The notes under the pieces: model-generated
What the model saw: only the letters and a program-made list of their open reading frames with translations
The model's database searches: none
Told to the model about the DNA's origin: nothing
Translations under genes and position numbers: made by a program
Source of the DNA: Dimorphilus gyrociliatus
Lineage: Eukaryota > Annelida > Polychaeta > Dinophilidae
Direction: 5' to 3'
Length of the DNA: 64,000 nt
Assembly (NCBI GenBank): GCA_904063045.1
Contig: CAJFCJ010000009.1
Span: 1,798,968 to 1,862,967, forward strand
Shown: in pieces, positions 35,501 through 47,278 of the stretch
How positions within the stretch are numbered: position 1 is the stretch's first letter
Layout: each line of letters begins with the position of its first letter

Positions 35501-37861
35501 AGGTTCGAACTTTCCCTTTAATAGTATTATATATTCAATATATACAGTACATACTAAAAAAACATTAATCAATAGCATACCTTCATAATTTTATTAACTA
35601 ACGCAGGTAGATTCGAGCCTTCAAAAGTTCTTTGTAAACAAGCCATTTCATATAGAATACAACCAAGGGCCCATATATCTGATTTTTCATTATAGGGTTT
35701 TCCCTCGCACTACAAAAGACAAACAATCATATATCATTAATCACTGGTTAATAGTTCTTATTAATATATAGTCAAAAAAAAAACAAACCATCTCTGGACT
35801 TATATAATAAGGTGTACCGAGGACAGTATTCGCAGCTTTATGAGTTGTCATCACTTTACTTATTCCAAAATCTCCTATTTTACAGTGTCCTTCTTTGGTT
35901 AAGAATATATTTTGAGTTTTTAAATCCCTGTCCGGAAAGTAAATAAATAAATGTGTATCGTGTGAAAATTATATGATAAGTTATTATACGTTTAATATTG
36001 ATTTATTGAATGAAAAATTATTACACCTAATTAACCCTACACGTCTACAGGAGTAAGAATTTCTAATGTTTCTCTACATTAGTGACAATTAGCAAGACTT
36101 TGATCTTAATCCTTTATACAGATGTATTTAATAGTACTTTGAAAGTATTATTGACTATGTCTCTCTCTCTCTCTCTCTCTAAACATTTTCCTCTCAACAT
36201 CTTAGGTAGACTTGAGATATATTAATGTTTTCATTTTAAGTATTTTACCTATGTAATGTTTTGCTCTTGTGTATATACATAATAGCAGATACAATTTCCT
36301 TAAACATGCCTAAGATCTTTTTCTCTTCTAAGGGATTATCCTGTTTGGCCAAGAATTGAGCAAGATTCCTATTGTGAGAAACAAACAAATAGATTGTTTT
36401 ATTAAATATATACTGTATATACAGTATATTAAAATAATAGTTACCCTCCATCGGCATATTCCATTTCAATAATAACTTTACCATCCTCCTCGAAACTATC
36501 ATAATAACTTATTATATGGGGATGATCTAGCTTAGCTAATACTTTAGCCTAGAACATTCAGATAAAAATAGATATATACATCAATATTCATTAAATAATG
36601 CTTTTTATATTCATAAACTTTACTTCGTTAAGGGCAAGTTGACGTTCTTGAGCATTCAAGTCTAATAAATTTATCTCTTTTAATATAACTAAAGAGTCGT
36701 CATCTTTCTTTCGATACAATATAGCTGCTCCATAGGCACCTGAAATAGCATATAGAAATTATAAACTGTAGTAGTTCCCATAAAGACTTTGTTATTCCAT
36801 TAATTACGTTAAATATTTAAGAGAAGTTAAAATAGAGCTTTTAAAAGACAATTTTAATGATTTATAGTTGATATAATAGAAATTATTATAAGATTTCCCA
36901 CCTTTTCCAACAGTACGAATTTTTTCAAAACCTGCCATTGGTTGAGATTTCCATGTCTTTAAACTACTACTTTTAAAATATAGATCACATACGGTTCTGT
37001 ATAGATAAAAAATGTAAAATAAAAGTTCTATATAATATTAAACACTAGTTAACAACCCTAGTGAAAATATCTCGTAACTTACACAGGCCTAGAACTATCA
37101 GTACTTCGAACAATAATATCTGATCCAGAAATATCTTTGGAAATTCCAACTGATATCTATAATAAATTAGAATGAAATAATCAAATATTATTAACAATAA
37201 TTAGTTTACAAACCCCTAAAAGACGCCTTAATTCTAATTTTAAGTCTTCTAAATTTGTTTTAGCATTGTTACAACCCAGTAAATCAAATCGTGCTCTTCC
37301 ATTATCATCGTCAATAAAATTGGATGTTAAATTCAAAAAAAACTCTTTCAGCGTATCATCGTTTGTGAGATTATCAAAATTAAGTATCTATAATCAGCAG
37401 AAAACCTTTAAACATTTAAATGATATTATTTCAATAATAAGTACTTTTTCATCAATTCCTGACAAACAGATCACCCCTGTTGAAGGATTTACGTAAGGTA
37501 CTATAGCGAAACTTTCAACTTTTCTCTTTGTTGCTAGGTGATGTATTGCATCTATTTAATGATAATATAAGAAATTTTACATATATAGAGAGTTTGTGTA
37601 TACATATACAATTTGATTAAATAGTAATAACTACTTACCAGAAATACCTCCAAGGTTTAACTCATACTTATATACAATAGAATTAACTGAAGAATGGACC
37701 ACAGACGATAACGTGGAGGCATTTTTTACTTTACTGCAGACTATTAATAATCTTGAAACTTTCCTGGCACTTCTCTTCGGGTTAATCTCCTCTTGATAAT
37801 TGTCATCATCTCTAAATTGATTTATATAATTGTTATCTTCTCTGTCAGAGTGATTGCTCAT
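32510..37861 (-). CDS. NIMA-related kinase with RCC1 repeats (NEK8/NEK9-like) and N-terminal extension
   Basis: Order from the N-terminus: an extension of about 200 residues (37861 to about 37080, starting MSNHSDREDNN), then a kinase domain with 'GKGAYGAAILYRK' (glycine loop), 'VILKEI' (catalytic Lys), 'HRDLKTQNIF' split by an intron, 'KIGDFGISK' and 'VLGTPYYISPEM', ending 'RPTALELHKKRVPE' (about 35380). RCC1 propeller repeats follow at 33821-34900 ('VYSWGCNEYGQLGHGD', 'TFGKNSVGQLGMGD'). The C-terminal region has a Ser/Pro-rich part, 'LPTWLQKEVD' and a final coiled coil ('MEEMYRQQIGSLEQKLDELK'). This kinase-RCC1-coil layout fits NEK9; NEK8 lacks the coil. The extension resembles the DUF4347-like region I recall on invertebrate NEK9-like proteins. 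Roles are in mitosis and cilia. About 16 exons; some joins approximate. Confidence 0.88.
36160..36180. repeat. (CT)n microsatellite in NEK intron
   Basis: A run of CT dinucleotides inside the roughly 310-nt intron separating the HR and DLK parts of the kinase catalytic loop. Confidence 0.9.
36407..36429. repeat. Representative copy of a dispersed palindromic TATACTGTATATACAGTATA motif
   Basis: A near-perfect 20-nt palindrome inside a NEK intron. Whole or half copies (TACTGTATA / TATACAGTA) recur in introns and gaps near 13105, 15473, 18145, 24366, 24511, 26063, 35541, 45297, 53311, 56317, 57253 and 62741. None lies in a coding exon I assigned. Confidence 0.6.
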
Positions 37862-38709
37862 TTCTAATTTAATAAACTTTTCGATTTCAACAATTTCTTC
37901 TAAATTCAATATTTCGCCAAGCAACGGACGGGATTAATTTCTTATTTTTCTCATTCAAGTATTTATAAGTTGTGTTTACAACGCCATTTTAGATTCCAAG
38001 ACTAATAAAGTATGGTTAGTGTTGCTTAGCCGTATTAAATTGAACGATCGAATTCATTAATAGTGGCCATGTTAAATGATATATTAATTTCCTGTTCAAG
38101 TCAATATATTGTTTGTTAATTGTGTATCAGGAACGACAATCCACACTCTGTTTGTTCAATAATCAGTTATTTTTTTTAAATTTTATGAATGAAATCTGAC
38201 AAGCTCCTTTAAAATATCAATAGTGTATGCAGAAGAAAAATATACCACCTGAACAGGTAAATGACCAGGTACCGGACTAATTCAAGCCTGCTCACGCGGG
38301 AAATAAGAACATTTCGATCATAAATTTACATTTACACTTTAATATCTGTGTAATTTTTGAAAAATGTCTAAAGGTTAATTTCTCCATACATTTCTTATTT
38401 AGTTTTTTCAACTCTATAGCTATTATGTTAAATTAAATCTTCTCTACGTATTAAAAGTAAATTGATGAAGTTGCCTTAATTTAACCATTAATAGAAAAAT
38501 TGATCCACTCATTTTTTTCTAACCCCAAGAAATAATCATTTGGAAAGGACGCTTAAAATATGCCACTATCTTGTAGCTTTATTGAATATGGTGAAAATCA
38601 CTTTACCAGTTTGTTTTTTTCTGAAACGGTAAAACACTATTTATTTATCCTATTATCGCCTAAATCATACTTCTACTAGTCCTTGTATTATGTAAAAAAA
38701 CATACTAAA
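37862..38709. promoter_or_regulatory. Divergent intergenic region, NEK kinase / TTC1
   Basis: About 850 nt between divergent start codons. A CGCCATTTT YY1-like element lies at 37982-37990, 121 nt before the NEK start codon. A perfect short inverted repeat GTTGT-GTTT-ACAAC lies at about 37969-37982. No gene is visible. Confidence 0.4.
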
Positions 38710-39680
38710 ATGAGTAACGAAACAGACGATGAATTCGAAGACGCTTTAGAATATCAAGAAAAAGAAAAACTTAAGAATTCTGAACAAAATAATTCAGATA
38801 AAGAAGTGTCGGATACTGAAGAACCAACAAATAAAAATGAAACAAAGAATTTGGAAGACTCCGATGAGGAGGCGAAAGCTGAGAAAGAGGAATCAGAAGA
38901 AGAAATACTTGAAAAAAAACGACTTCAGGAAGAGAGCCTTCTCAGTGAAGAAGAATTAGAAGAAAAATTTAAATCCGCATGTGATTTAAAATTAGAAGGA
39001 AACACACACTTTAAAACTTCCAACTGGGAAGAAGCAATATTCTCTTATACTAGAGCATTAGAAATTTGTCCCTTAAGATATACTTCCGAAAGGTCTAAAT
39101 GTTTTTCCAATAGGGCAGCTTGCTATATTAAACAGGTTAGTTCATTAATAATTTAAACTGTTTCATTGCACTTTACCATATATCTCAATATAAAAGGAGG
39201 ATAATGAAAAGGCTCTCATAGACTGTTCGAAAGCTCTAACATTAGATGAAAATTACGTCAGAGCAAGGCTAAGAAGGGCAAATATTTATCAGAATACTGA
39301 CAAATTAGACGACGCATTAGAAGATTATCAAAAAGTTTTAAAACTCACTCCAAATGATCCAGAGGCAAGGGAAGCTTGTATGGTAATTAGACTATCGATA
39401 TTTGTGAAATTATAAAATTAACAAATAATATTTAAACACAGAGACTTCCGGAACAAATTAGGGTGAGAAATGAGAAAATGAAAGAAGAAATGATGGGTAA
39501 AATTTGAAAAGTTTTCTTTAATTAAATACTTAAAATGTTTATCTTTTCACAACAGGTAAACTTAAAGATTTAGGAAATTTATTCCTTAAGCCATTTGGAT
39601 TATCTACAAACAATTTCAAAATGCAACAAGATCCATCAACAGGATCATATTCAGTGAACTTCGTTAATAATAAACAATAA
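38710..39680 (+). CDS. TTC1: Tetratricopeptide repeat protein 1
   Basis: Hsp90/G-alpha-interacting co-chaperone-type adaptor. Four exons (38710-39135, 39197-39382, 39442-39496, 39556-39680) give 263 residues, against about 292 in human. The N-terminal third is acidic and disordered ([13 protein letters not shown]..., EEEILEKKR). Three TPR motifs follow: '[20 protein letters not shown]', '[12 protein letters not shown]' and '[20 protein letters not shown]'. The C-terminal signature '[19 protein letters not shown]' and 'STGSYSVNF' is diagnostic of TTC1. The start at [11 protein letters not shown] is the first ATG in good context after an upstream in-frame stop. Confidence 0.95.
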
Positions 39681-39940
39681 ATAATTGCTTGCTTTTCTCT
39701 ATTTGTATTATTCATGAATTGTATTATCAAGAAGAAAAGAAGTGTTCAAACCTATAAAATTCTGACTAAATCTTTCCATGAATAGCTTTGCAATGCTAGA
39801 ATACCAATTGTAGTATATATATATATTATAGTATAAAAGCAGATGGCGCTAAACAATGGACTTAGATCGATAAATATAATAGAGTATATTTCGTTGAAAC
39901 ATTATTCCAACGGCCGTTGAGAGCGACAAATTAAAAAAAG

Positions 39941-40710
39941 ATGACATCAATGAAGATCTTAATTATTAGTTTACATCTGTTAGTTTTCTACGTAAATGTG
40001 ATTAATGCAAAAGATAATCCTAGTGATGGTCTATCATTCAAAGCACCAAAGTTGGATGATGAAGAGTCTCATAGTAATTTTCTACCGCGTAATCAACTAA
40101 TGAGATGCGACGCTTGTAAAATTATTATGTTTAGAGTGAGTAATAGCGAGAATAGAATTTATTTGATTCGATTCTTCGTACTTTCATATTGCTAATATAC
40201 TTCCTTTATCTATATTTAGCTTGACGGGGAATTTACCAAATCAAATAAGAAACTTAAAAAGGCTAATTTCAAACTTCCAGAATCTGAATTAATAGAAATT
40301 TTTGAACAAACTTGTCATCCAGGAGCCTATCAAGAGTAAGAAAAGTCTTATATTAGTTTTAGTAATACCAATGAGTAGGGCTTTTAATTTGTTAGGCCAC
40401 TATTATACAGTTAACACATTTCCCAAATCTACACAGCTATGGTGTTAAGCCTGTTGATGGCGTAAACAGGCTATCCGGTCCCGGTACAGGACTAGAAGAG
40501 TATCCAGCTCTTACACAATCTGGAGGTAAATGGCCAACAAGAATAGCAGATCTTTGTGGCCAAATTTTAGAAGAGTTAGATGAACTAGAAATTTATGAAG
40601 AATGGATAAGAAGTGGGAAATCCTTAGAAAAATTTAAAACCAATATGTGTTCAGGAAGCGGCATTAAAAATCAATGCCAATCTATGCCAAAGCAACATGA
40701 AGATTTATAA
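39941..40710 (+). CDS. MZB1: MZB1/pERp1-like ER saposin-type (canopy-related) protein
   Basis: ER-resident co-chaperone family related to canopy proteins; in vertebrate B cells MZB1 helps IgM assembly and calcium handling. Three exons (39941-40135, 40220-40335, 40437-40710) give 194 residues, close to human MZB1 (about 189). A signal peptide (MTSMKILIISLHLLVFYVNV) is followed by 'KLDDEES', the redox-like 'RCDACK' CxxC, 'DYGVKPVDGVNRLSGPGTG', 'GGKWPTRIADLC' and a cysteine near the end. The C-terminus HEDL is a KDEL-like ER-retention signal. An invertebrate copy cannot serve immunoglobulin, so the ancestral role must be more general (inference). Confidence 0.92.
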
Positions 40711-40993
40711 CGAAATTTTATAGTTTTGCGTGTTTCTTTTCGGAAAAAATTTCTAATGTATTAATATGTTATTTGCAAATACATAAAGTCATAAAAATAT
40801 ATATTTATATAGTGCAATATATAAATATATATATATTTATGTTTATATGAAGCGCGACTAGGTCTCGTAGAATAATTATAAAAAAAAATAATTTGGCAAA
40901 AAAAAAATATCCAATTTTGTTTTTAAAAGTAAAAAAAGAAAAAAAAGTTTCTTTCTCTCTTAAGTTTTTTCTTTATCTATAAACTCTAGCTCC

Positions 40994-42056
40994 TTAATGT
41001 CCGTGTGCTTTGGCGACTTGATGATAAGCGTTTCTTAGTAGTGCATAGGGGAAACAACTCTCTAACAGGTCCATTGTCAGGAAAGGCGATTCTTGGACAA
41101 TCTTTTTTTTAGAAAGAGTTACATTTTTTATTATCGTTTTATTTATTTTTATTATTATTTTGAATTTATTTTTTACCTGGTCCAAAAGCAAATATATGGA
41201 TTCTCTGTTTCGGATTACATCTCTATCAGTTTCTTGCCCTAGGCGAAGCAAACTGGCTGAAGCAAGCTGAAAAATACATATTATGTTAGAACTTTTACAT
41301 TATTAACAAAAAAAATAATAATTACGGCTAAAAATTCCTTTAATCTATCACCAATTTCATTCTGTTTTCCTTGAACCGTTAAAAGTGAAGAAGCTAAGGC
41401 ATTAACAGCTTTGGCAATGCAATGAGCATTGTTCATGTGACCTTCGAAGGCTGGATTGAATCGAGAACTCTCGAGTCTAGCCCATTTAGGTAGGCTAACA
41501 GCAATAAAAACCAATAATAAACAGGCAACAGAGAAATCATCATCTTGAACGCTAGCGGCTGGATTTTCAGGGGCCTGATTTTGTCGTTGATTACGCAACA
41601 TTGTACATAGTGCAGGGTCAATATCGCATTGTATTCCTGCTGCACTAGCCATTTCGTTTACAATCTGTAAGGAATATAATTATGAAAGTATAATTAAGAA
41701 AGTAAAATTATTTCTTATCTATGTGAAACGAAAAAATGGCAGATTTATAAATAATAATAAAAAACAAAAGGCTTTTATGTCAGTCAATCAAAACTGTAAC
41801 TAATCATCAATTTTAGTAATAAAATTTTATGGATATGTGAATATTATTAATATTCTTAACTATACAAAGAAATCATTCATCTAGGATACAAGATAAAACT
41901 AGTATATTCTCTAAACATTCAGTGCATTTTTCTTTATAAATAAAATAAAATAATCGCCATTTCCCGAGAAGAAAGCGAAAGTAATAAATATGCTTTCTTT
42001 TGTTATTTATCTTTTGTTATTTAACTGTCATTGTAAACTACATAAACATACATCTA

Positions 42057-42123
<67 letters not shown>

Positions 42124-45100
42124 TATATGTTTTTGTAACATTTAGCATTTATAAATATAGTATGTCTAGAAAGACAGCGAAATATAAAAGGCACACTCAA
42201 GCTTGTATGCAAAAAAACTATTATTTTAAAACAGTATTATATATACACGCGTAAGAATACACGTATGTCTTATAAAACACAACACTCCTTTTTTTTAAAT
42301 AAATAGCATATTTAGCGAAATAAAAAAAGAAAATAAATACAGTAAAAAAATAAAAAACTAAGAAATTGAAATATTTAGATTTTGGAAAACAAAATTGAAA
42401 TGAAATAACTAAATATTTTCTATCCATTTAAAATGTTAAACATACACAACGCTTTTAAAGTTTTACGTGCAAAAGAATATACCTGTCCTCTTATAGAAGC
42501 GAGCTGTCAATTATAATTTATAAGTTTTTAAATAGCGGCTACTTTTTTATCAGCAATAAAGCAAAGAGTAACGATGTTTGGCTTTATAATTTAATATAAT
42601 AAATATCTTCCTGAATTTTTTTTTTAATTGAAGATTATTGTTTCTAACTGATTAGTTGCTTTTTTAGCTTACCATTGTATCTCCGGTATGTGGCATATGT
42701 TTATGAAAATCTCTTATTGAACTCAATAAGAACGGTATTCTTTGATCCAGAACCTGTTTTATATATTCAATTTTTATTTATAAAATATTTATACATTTAT
42801 TAAAATCATACATCTTGTAAAGCCTCTTGTGCTAATGATCTGAAGGAAAGTAGTTCTCCTATTATTGACACTCTCTTCAATAGGTTATCAGAATCTGTTT
42901 TTGCCATAGGGCAATTCATGTAAAAAGATATTGGAATCTATTATGCTATAAATACTTTGCAACTTTTTTACGGTTCCCTTAACCAATTCTGAATCATCGT
43001 AATTGGTCCTTAAAGCGTTTAAATAAATTTTGTTCTGAATGACCAGAGCTTTCAACTCTTCCACCTAGTCGAAATCCAGAAGTAAAAATAAAGGAATTAT
43101 TCAATAAACAACTTTGTATAAAAACCTGTTTAGAAATGTGCCACACAATCTTCTCACCCATCAATTTCATACCATAAGGACCTATCAGCTCAGCCAACGC
43201 CCTTAATTCGACTAAATCTGCATATTCCTCAGCTTGGAAATGAGTTTCCGAATCAAGCGTCAAAAATGCCTTATGGTTCGGCGAATAGATTACTTTATCT
43301 TCGCTAACTTTTAGCATTAGCACTTCAAGATACCACTGAGAATAGTTGAATGCAATCGTAGGATTACCATGGAAAGTATCACGTTGCTGAGTTTGTTGCG
43401 GTAGGACGCTATTGAATATTCTTGACATGTCAATATGAATATAATTCTCTATGCTTTGTAAAACATTCATCACTGCATAGACCCCAGCTAAGAGTTCGCT
43501 TGGTTTAGCTATTTCGCTCGTTTGTGGATTATACATCATCATACCAACGAGAAGTCTACGAAGAAATATAAATATATAATAAATATTACTGAAATGTATA
43601 ATTGAGAAAAAGAGCTGTTACTTGTTAAATCTGTCTTCTAGATGGTTTAGAAAAAATTCTCTTGGTACGAAGCCATGATTCCAAACTGTTATAATATTTG
43701 TATAGTTAAATGCATAACATAATTCTGTTAAAGCCATGTGCAATTTATCCATTCTGGTAAATTCTTCTCTTTGTTTTCTAACACTTTCATGACCTGGTTT
43801 CTTTTCTTCTTGAAGAATTCGATCCTTATCTTTTTTTGATTTTTTGGCATTCAAGTTCACAATTTGAATAGCACAATGTTTTGGCAACAGTTGATCCGTT
43901 AAATGACACTGTTCTTCACATATTGCTGTTATTACTTGATTTACTTCTTCGCTCATTTCCTTTAAGAACCAATGAGTATACTGTACACTTGTTGATCCAA
44001 TACTTTGTCTCTCCTCTGGGCAAAGCCTATGGGTCGCATTCAAAAAATGAGCGCACACTTGAGGAAATGCAATACTGTAACGGTGCTGAGCTGGAAATTC
44101 CATACATTCTTTAAATTGCATTTCCAATTTATGCATGTAGAAGCAGTATAGAGACAAATCAGAAGTCTCATTTAACAGATCATCCAGAGTATCGACCAAC
44201 CGAGTATGGAAAGCAATAGTATTCAAATGACGGGCCAAAGTTTGATGTTGTGATAATTTTAAGCGAGCTTGAGGAGATGCCATATAAGCTTGCATTCTAC
44301 ACCAGTCCATGCGCACTGCTCGTAACTCTCCAATATTTATAGACTGATCCTCAACTGTTTATTAAGTATAGATTAGATTACAAAATTATGAAAAAAAAAT
44401 TCAATATTCTAACCTTGTTTTACACTTAAGCCTTTAAAAGTCATAACAAAAGATGAAAGAATCTCGCTCTCCTCTTCACCTTCAATGTTAACCATTAAGC
44501 TTTCTAAAGCATTTACGTCTCCACCAGATAGAAACTGCACATAGTATCTTTGAATTACTTGAGAATACTTTTTAGCCAGCGATCTTAGCTCTTCCACAAG
44601 GAAGATAAGTTCAGGTATTTGACGATCCTTTAAGTCTTCTTCTAGAATTTTATTCTTGGATTTCGTTGGTATATTATCTGAATGACGCATAAGCCATCGA
44701 ATTTCATCTCTCGCATTCGATAGAGCAGAGAATAGAATTAAAGCTTTCGGTCCCAAAAGACCAGGTTGATCGGTTAAAACAAGAGATAATTCTTTTAATG
44801 CCGTACGTAAATACTTTCTTTTATCTCGATGATTTTGTAACCTTTATAATTTAACGCTTTGATATTTTATCTATCAATAAAGAAAACTAATACTTACGCT
44901 TGTTTATAAGCGTGATCGCGAGAATTTTTAACTATACCAACGAGTGCACCTAAACCTTTCATACTCTCAAAATGAGCTATAGAGAATTGGTGTGTAGGTA
45001 CAACCTCATCTCTACACAAAGCCATTACAAAAGAATTAGATAATGCAGTTTGCCATAAATGGTTAATTTTTGGATCTTCCAAAAGAGAATTACATATGGT

Positions 45101-46532
45101 GACCGACACTGAAAAAAAATTATTGAAATTAATGGCAAACGTTCAAAATTACATGTACTAAATACAGATCTAAATAATAACTTACTAATTATCCATCTCT
45201 CCATACTTTCAACAGATAGATATTCGCATGGACACTGAAATCATTTAATAAATGATTAAATATATCCACAACAAACAAATTATATCTTTTCATACATACT
45301 GTATCAGTGTGGTAGCAGCTCAGAAGCTTATTGGAATCGTACAACAAGCTTAGATATTGCTGTGTCCTCCATTGAGCAGCAACATTTGCTCTTCGGGGAT
45401 AGACGTCGCTCAAAGAATTTATGGCAGTTCTCAAACTCTAAACGAACAAATAATAGAAATCACTCTATGATGTTATTTAGAAAATGTAGATCAAATTCAA
45501 CTACAAACATTCTTATGAGGCATAAAATCTTCTGTTAGCTTCTTTAAAGGATTTTCAATTTCCATGAAATAATTAGCAACCTTTTTATAATACTCCTCAC
45601 TAAAATAGAACGAATTACTATAAATTTTAAGGATTTAAGTAATAATTATGAATATACAAACTCTTTATTCTTATCCAAATAAAATACGTAATTAAACATT
45701 CCCAAAACAACCTTTCTATCGTCAATTTTTGATAGTATGATAGTAATAGCACAATGTAAAGCTATTAACTCAAGGTAGCTCTTTGTTAAATCATAATTTA
45801 GAACCTAAATAGTTTGAAAAAAAATGTTATTAATAAGATAAAAAATTGTTTTATTTAAATAGAAATTAATTAATACTTACTATACTAAAGGATAGTTGAC
45901 AAACGTCCACTGTCGTTAAAGTATCATTGATGGCATTCTTCAAGTCGAAAATGTCGACGAAAGTATAATAATACAAATTGAGAGCATTCATAATTGAATT
46001 TTTATGCGGATTTAGAATTTGAAGAATCTGTAATGTTCCCTGTAAAGTAATTTATTAAAAAATTAATTATTTAGATAAAAAAAAGAGAAGACTTTCGAAT
46101 GGTTGTTAAAAGCTATTATTATTTTGACTATTCTTGTAAAATATGCCTAAAATCAACGATATATGACTTTAGATTTGCAATGCGAAATCACAATTCATGA
46201 TTATTCATTTATCAGGATCCAAAACTGTATTTGATAACCAACGGAATAACTTTATACTTACTGAACCCGAATGTGCATCAACGGGAAACTTTTTTCCTCC
46301 TAAAAGCTGTACAGCTTTCTCATATTGTTTTTCGCTTAGGAAGCCGGGTTTACTGTTCAAACTAAGCATCTGTAATTAAAGTGATTAAAGCCTAAGTCCG
46401 AAAGCAGGAAGAACAAGGTAATTAAACCTTTTTTATGTTATAGATTCTCGTCAGCATGCCCTTCGCCCTGTCTGTGAGGACGGCCAATTTTTCGGCTATC
46501 TTCTGTTGGTATACCATCGGTACACTAGTCAT
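40994..46532 (-). CDS. NCKAP1: Nck-associated protein 1 (HEM/Nap1, WAVE complex)
   Basis: Scaffold subunit of the WAVE regulatory complex, which links Rac to Arp2/3 actin nucleation. The start [19 protein letters not shown] (ATG at 46530-46532) and '[10 protein letters not shown]' match the family. Exons in order carry '[13 protein letters not shown]', '[20 protein letters not shown]', '[15 protein letters not shown]', '[11 protein letters not shown]', '[21 protein letters not shown]', '[10 protein letters not shown]', '[14 protein letters not shown]', '[18 protein letters not shown]', '[11 protein letters not shown]' and the C-terminal '[20 protein letters not shown]' ending at 40994. About a dozen exons; one intron (about 41665-42672) is 1.0 kb and holds a long (TA)n tract, unlike the other 50-150 nt introns. 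Near full-length collinear match. Confidence 0.96.
42059..42125. repeat. (TA)n microsatellite in NCKAP1 intron
   Basis: About 60 nt of uninterrupted TA dinucleotide within the unusually long 1-kb intron of NCKAP1. Confidence 0.95.
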
Positions 46533-46611
46533 CCTGATACAAAGCAATTGAATAATTCAGAAAAAACTATACAAAATACATTTATTGGTACTGCAACGCG
46601 ATCAACACACA

Positions 46612-46621
46612 ACGCATGCGC
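46612..46621. promoter_or_regulatory. NRF1-like palindromic site, NCKAP1 / folate-receptor-like promoter
   Basis: ACGCATGCGC sits within the 113 nt between the divergent start codons of NCKAP1 (46532, minus) and the folate-receptor-like gene (46646, plus). It is identical to the site at 7081-7090. NRF1 sites are typical of bidirectional housekeeping promoters. Confidence 0.5.
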
Positions 46622-46645
46622 AGCAAAAAATTTATTCAAATCTAG

Positions 46646-47218
46646 ATGGCGCTGGCAACTTGGTTGGTAGCCTTATCGTTGGTAGTATCCTTAGAATATA
46701 GCTTTCAAACATCCTCAAACAAGACTGGTCCTTTTTGTCCTTTCTTTGGAAATAGAGCACCAAAGGCTCAGCCTTACTTAAAGAATTGTACGTGGTTTTC
46801 AGCATATTCCTGTTGTGAACAACAGGAAATCGAAGCAACCTTCATTAAAGTAAAACCGTTAAAAGGAGCTTCAAAGGAATGTCAATACTTTATTAATTAT
46901 CTTATGTGCTATATATGTTCTCCTAATCAATCTATGTTCTATTCAAATGAACGCTTAACTGTTTGTTTAGAATTTTGCAACAATTTATACAAAGCCTGTG
47001 GAGACGCAGAATTGAAAGGTACACTTATAAAATTGTGGTATAAAACAGGAGTAGATTTCTGTAAATCAAGAAGTTTTGAAGTCAGTAAAGATACTGGGAA
47101 GTGCTTCAGAGTTGAAGATCAATACAAGAACCTAATGATATTTAATACTTCACCGTCCGTGAATTTTAAATCAATTCCTTTACACCTATTGATATTAATT
47201 AAGACGTTTTTGAACTGA
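46646..47218 (+). CDS. Folate-receptor-like secreted or GPI-anchored protein, intronless
   Basis: A 190-residue product with a signal peptide (MALATWLVALSLVVSLEYSF) and a folate-receptor-type cysteine pattern: 'LKNCTWFSAYSCCEQQEI', 'CQYFINYLMCYICSPNQ', 'LTVCLEFCNNLYKACGDAEL' and 'FCKS'. The CCxxxE and C-x2-C core resembles folate receptors, retbindin and the HHIP-like N-terminal domain. The C-terminus ends in a hydrophobic run (IPLHLLILIKTFL), fitting a GPI-attachment signal. The domain is shorter than vertebrate FOLR1 (about 250), and the Trp-rich ligand pocket is not clear, so folate binding should not be assumed. It shares a 113-nt promoter with NCKAP1. Confidence 0.75.
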   Translation: MALATWLVALSLVVSLEYSFQTSSNKTGPFCPFFGNRAPKAQPYLKNCTWFSAYSCCEQQEIEATFIKVKPLKGASKECQYFINYLMCYICSPNQSMFYSNERLTVCLEFCNNLYKACGDAELKGTLIKLWYKTGVDFCKSRSFEVSKDTGKCFRVEDQYKNLMIFNTSPSVNFKSIPLHLLILIKTFLN

Positions 47219-47278
47219 TAGCAAAAGGATTTTGCAGCTGAATCCATTATATTTATACATATACAATTATAACAAAGA

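Noticed and set aside
37969-37982. GTTGTGTTTACAAC as an X-box for the NEK kinase
   Set aside because: A perfect short inverted repeat but it breaks the X-box consensus at two positions.
42000-42254. Open frame encoding an (IY)n repeat protein
   Set aside because: It is only the translation of the (TA)n microsatellite in an NCKAP1 intron.
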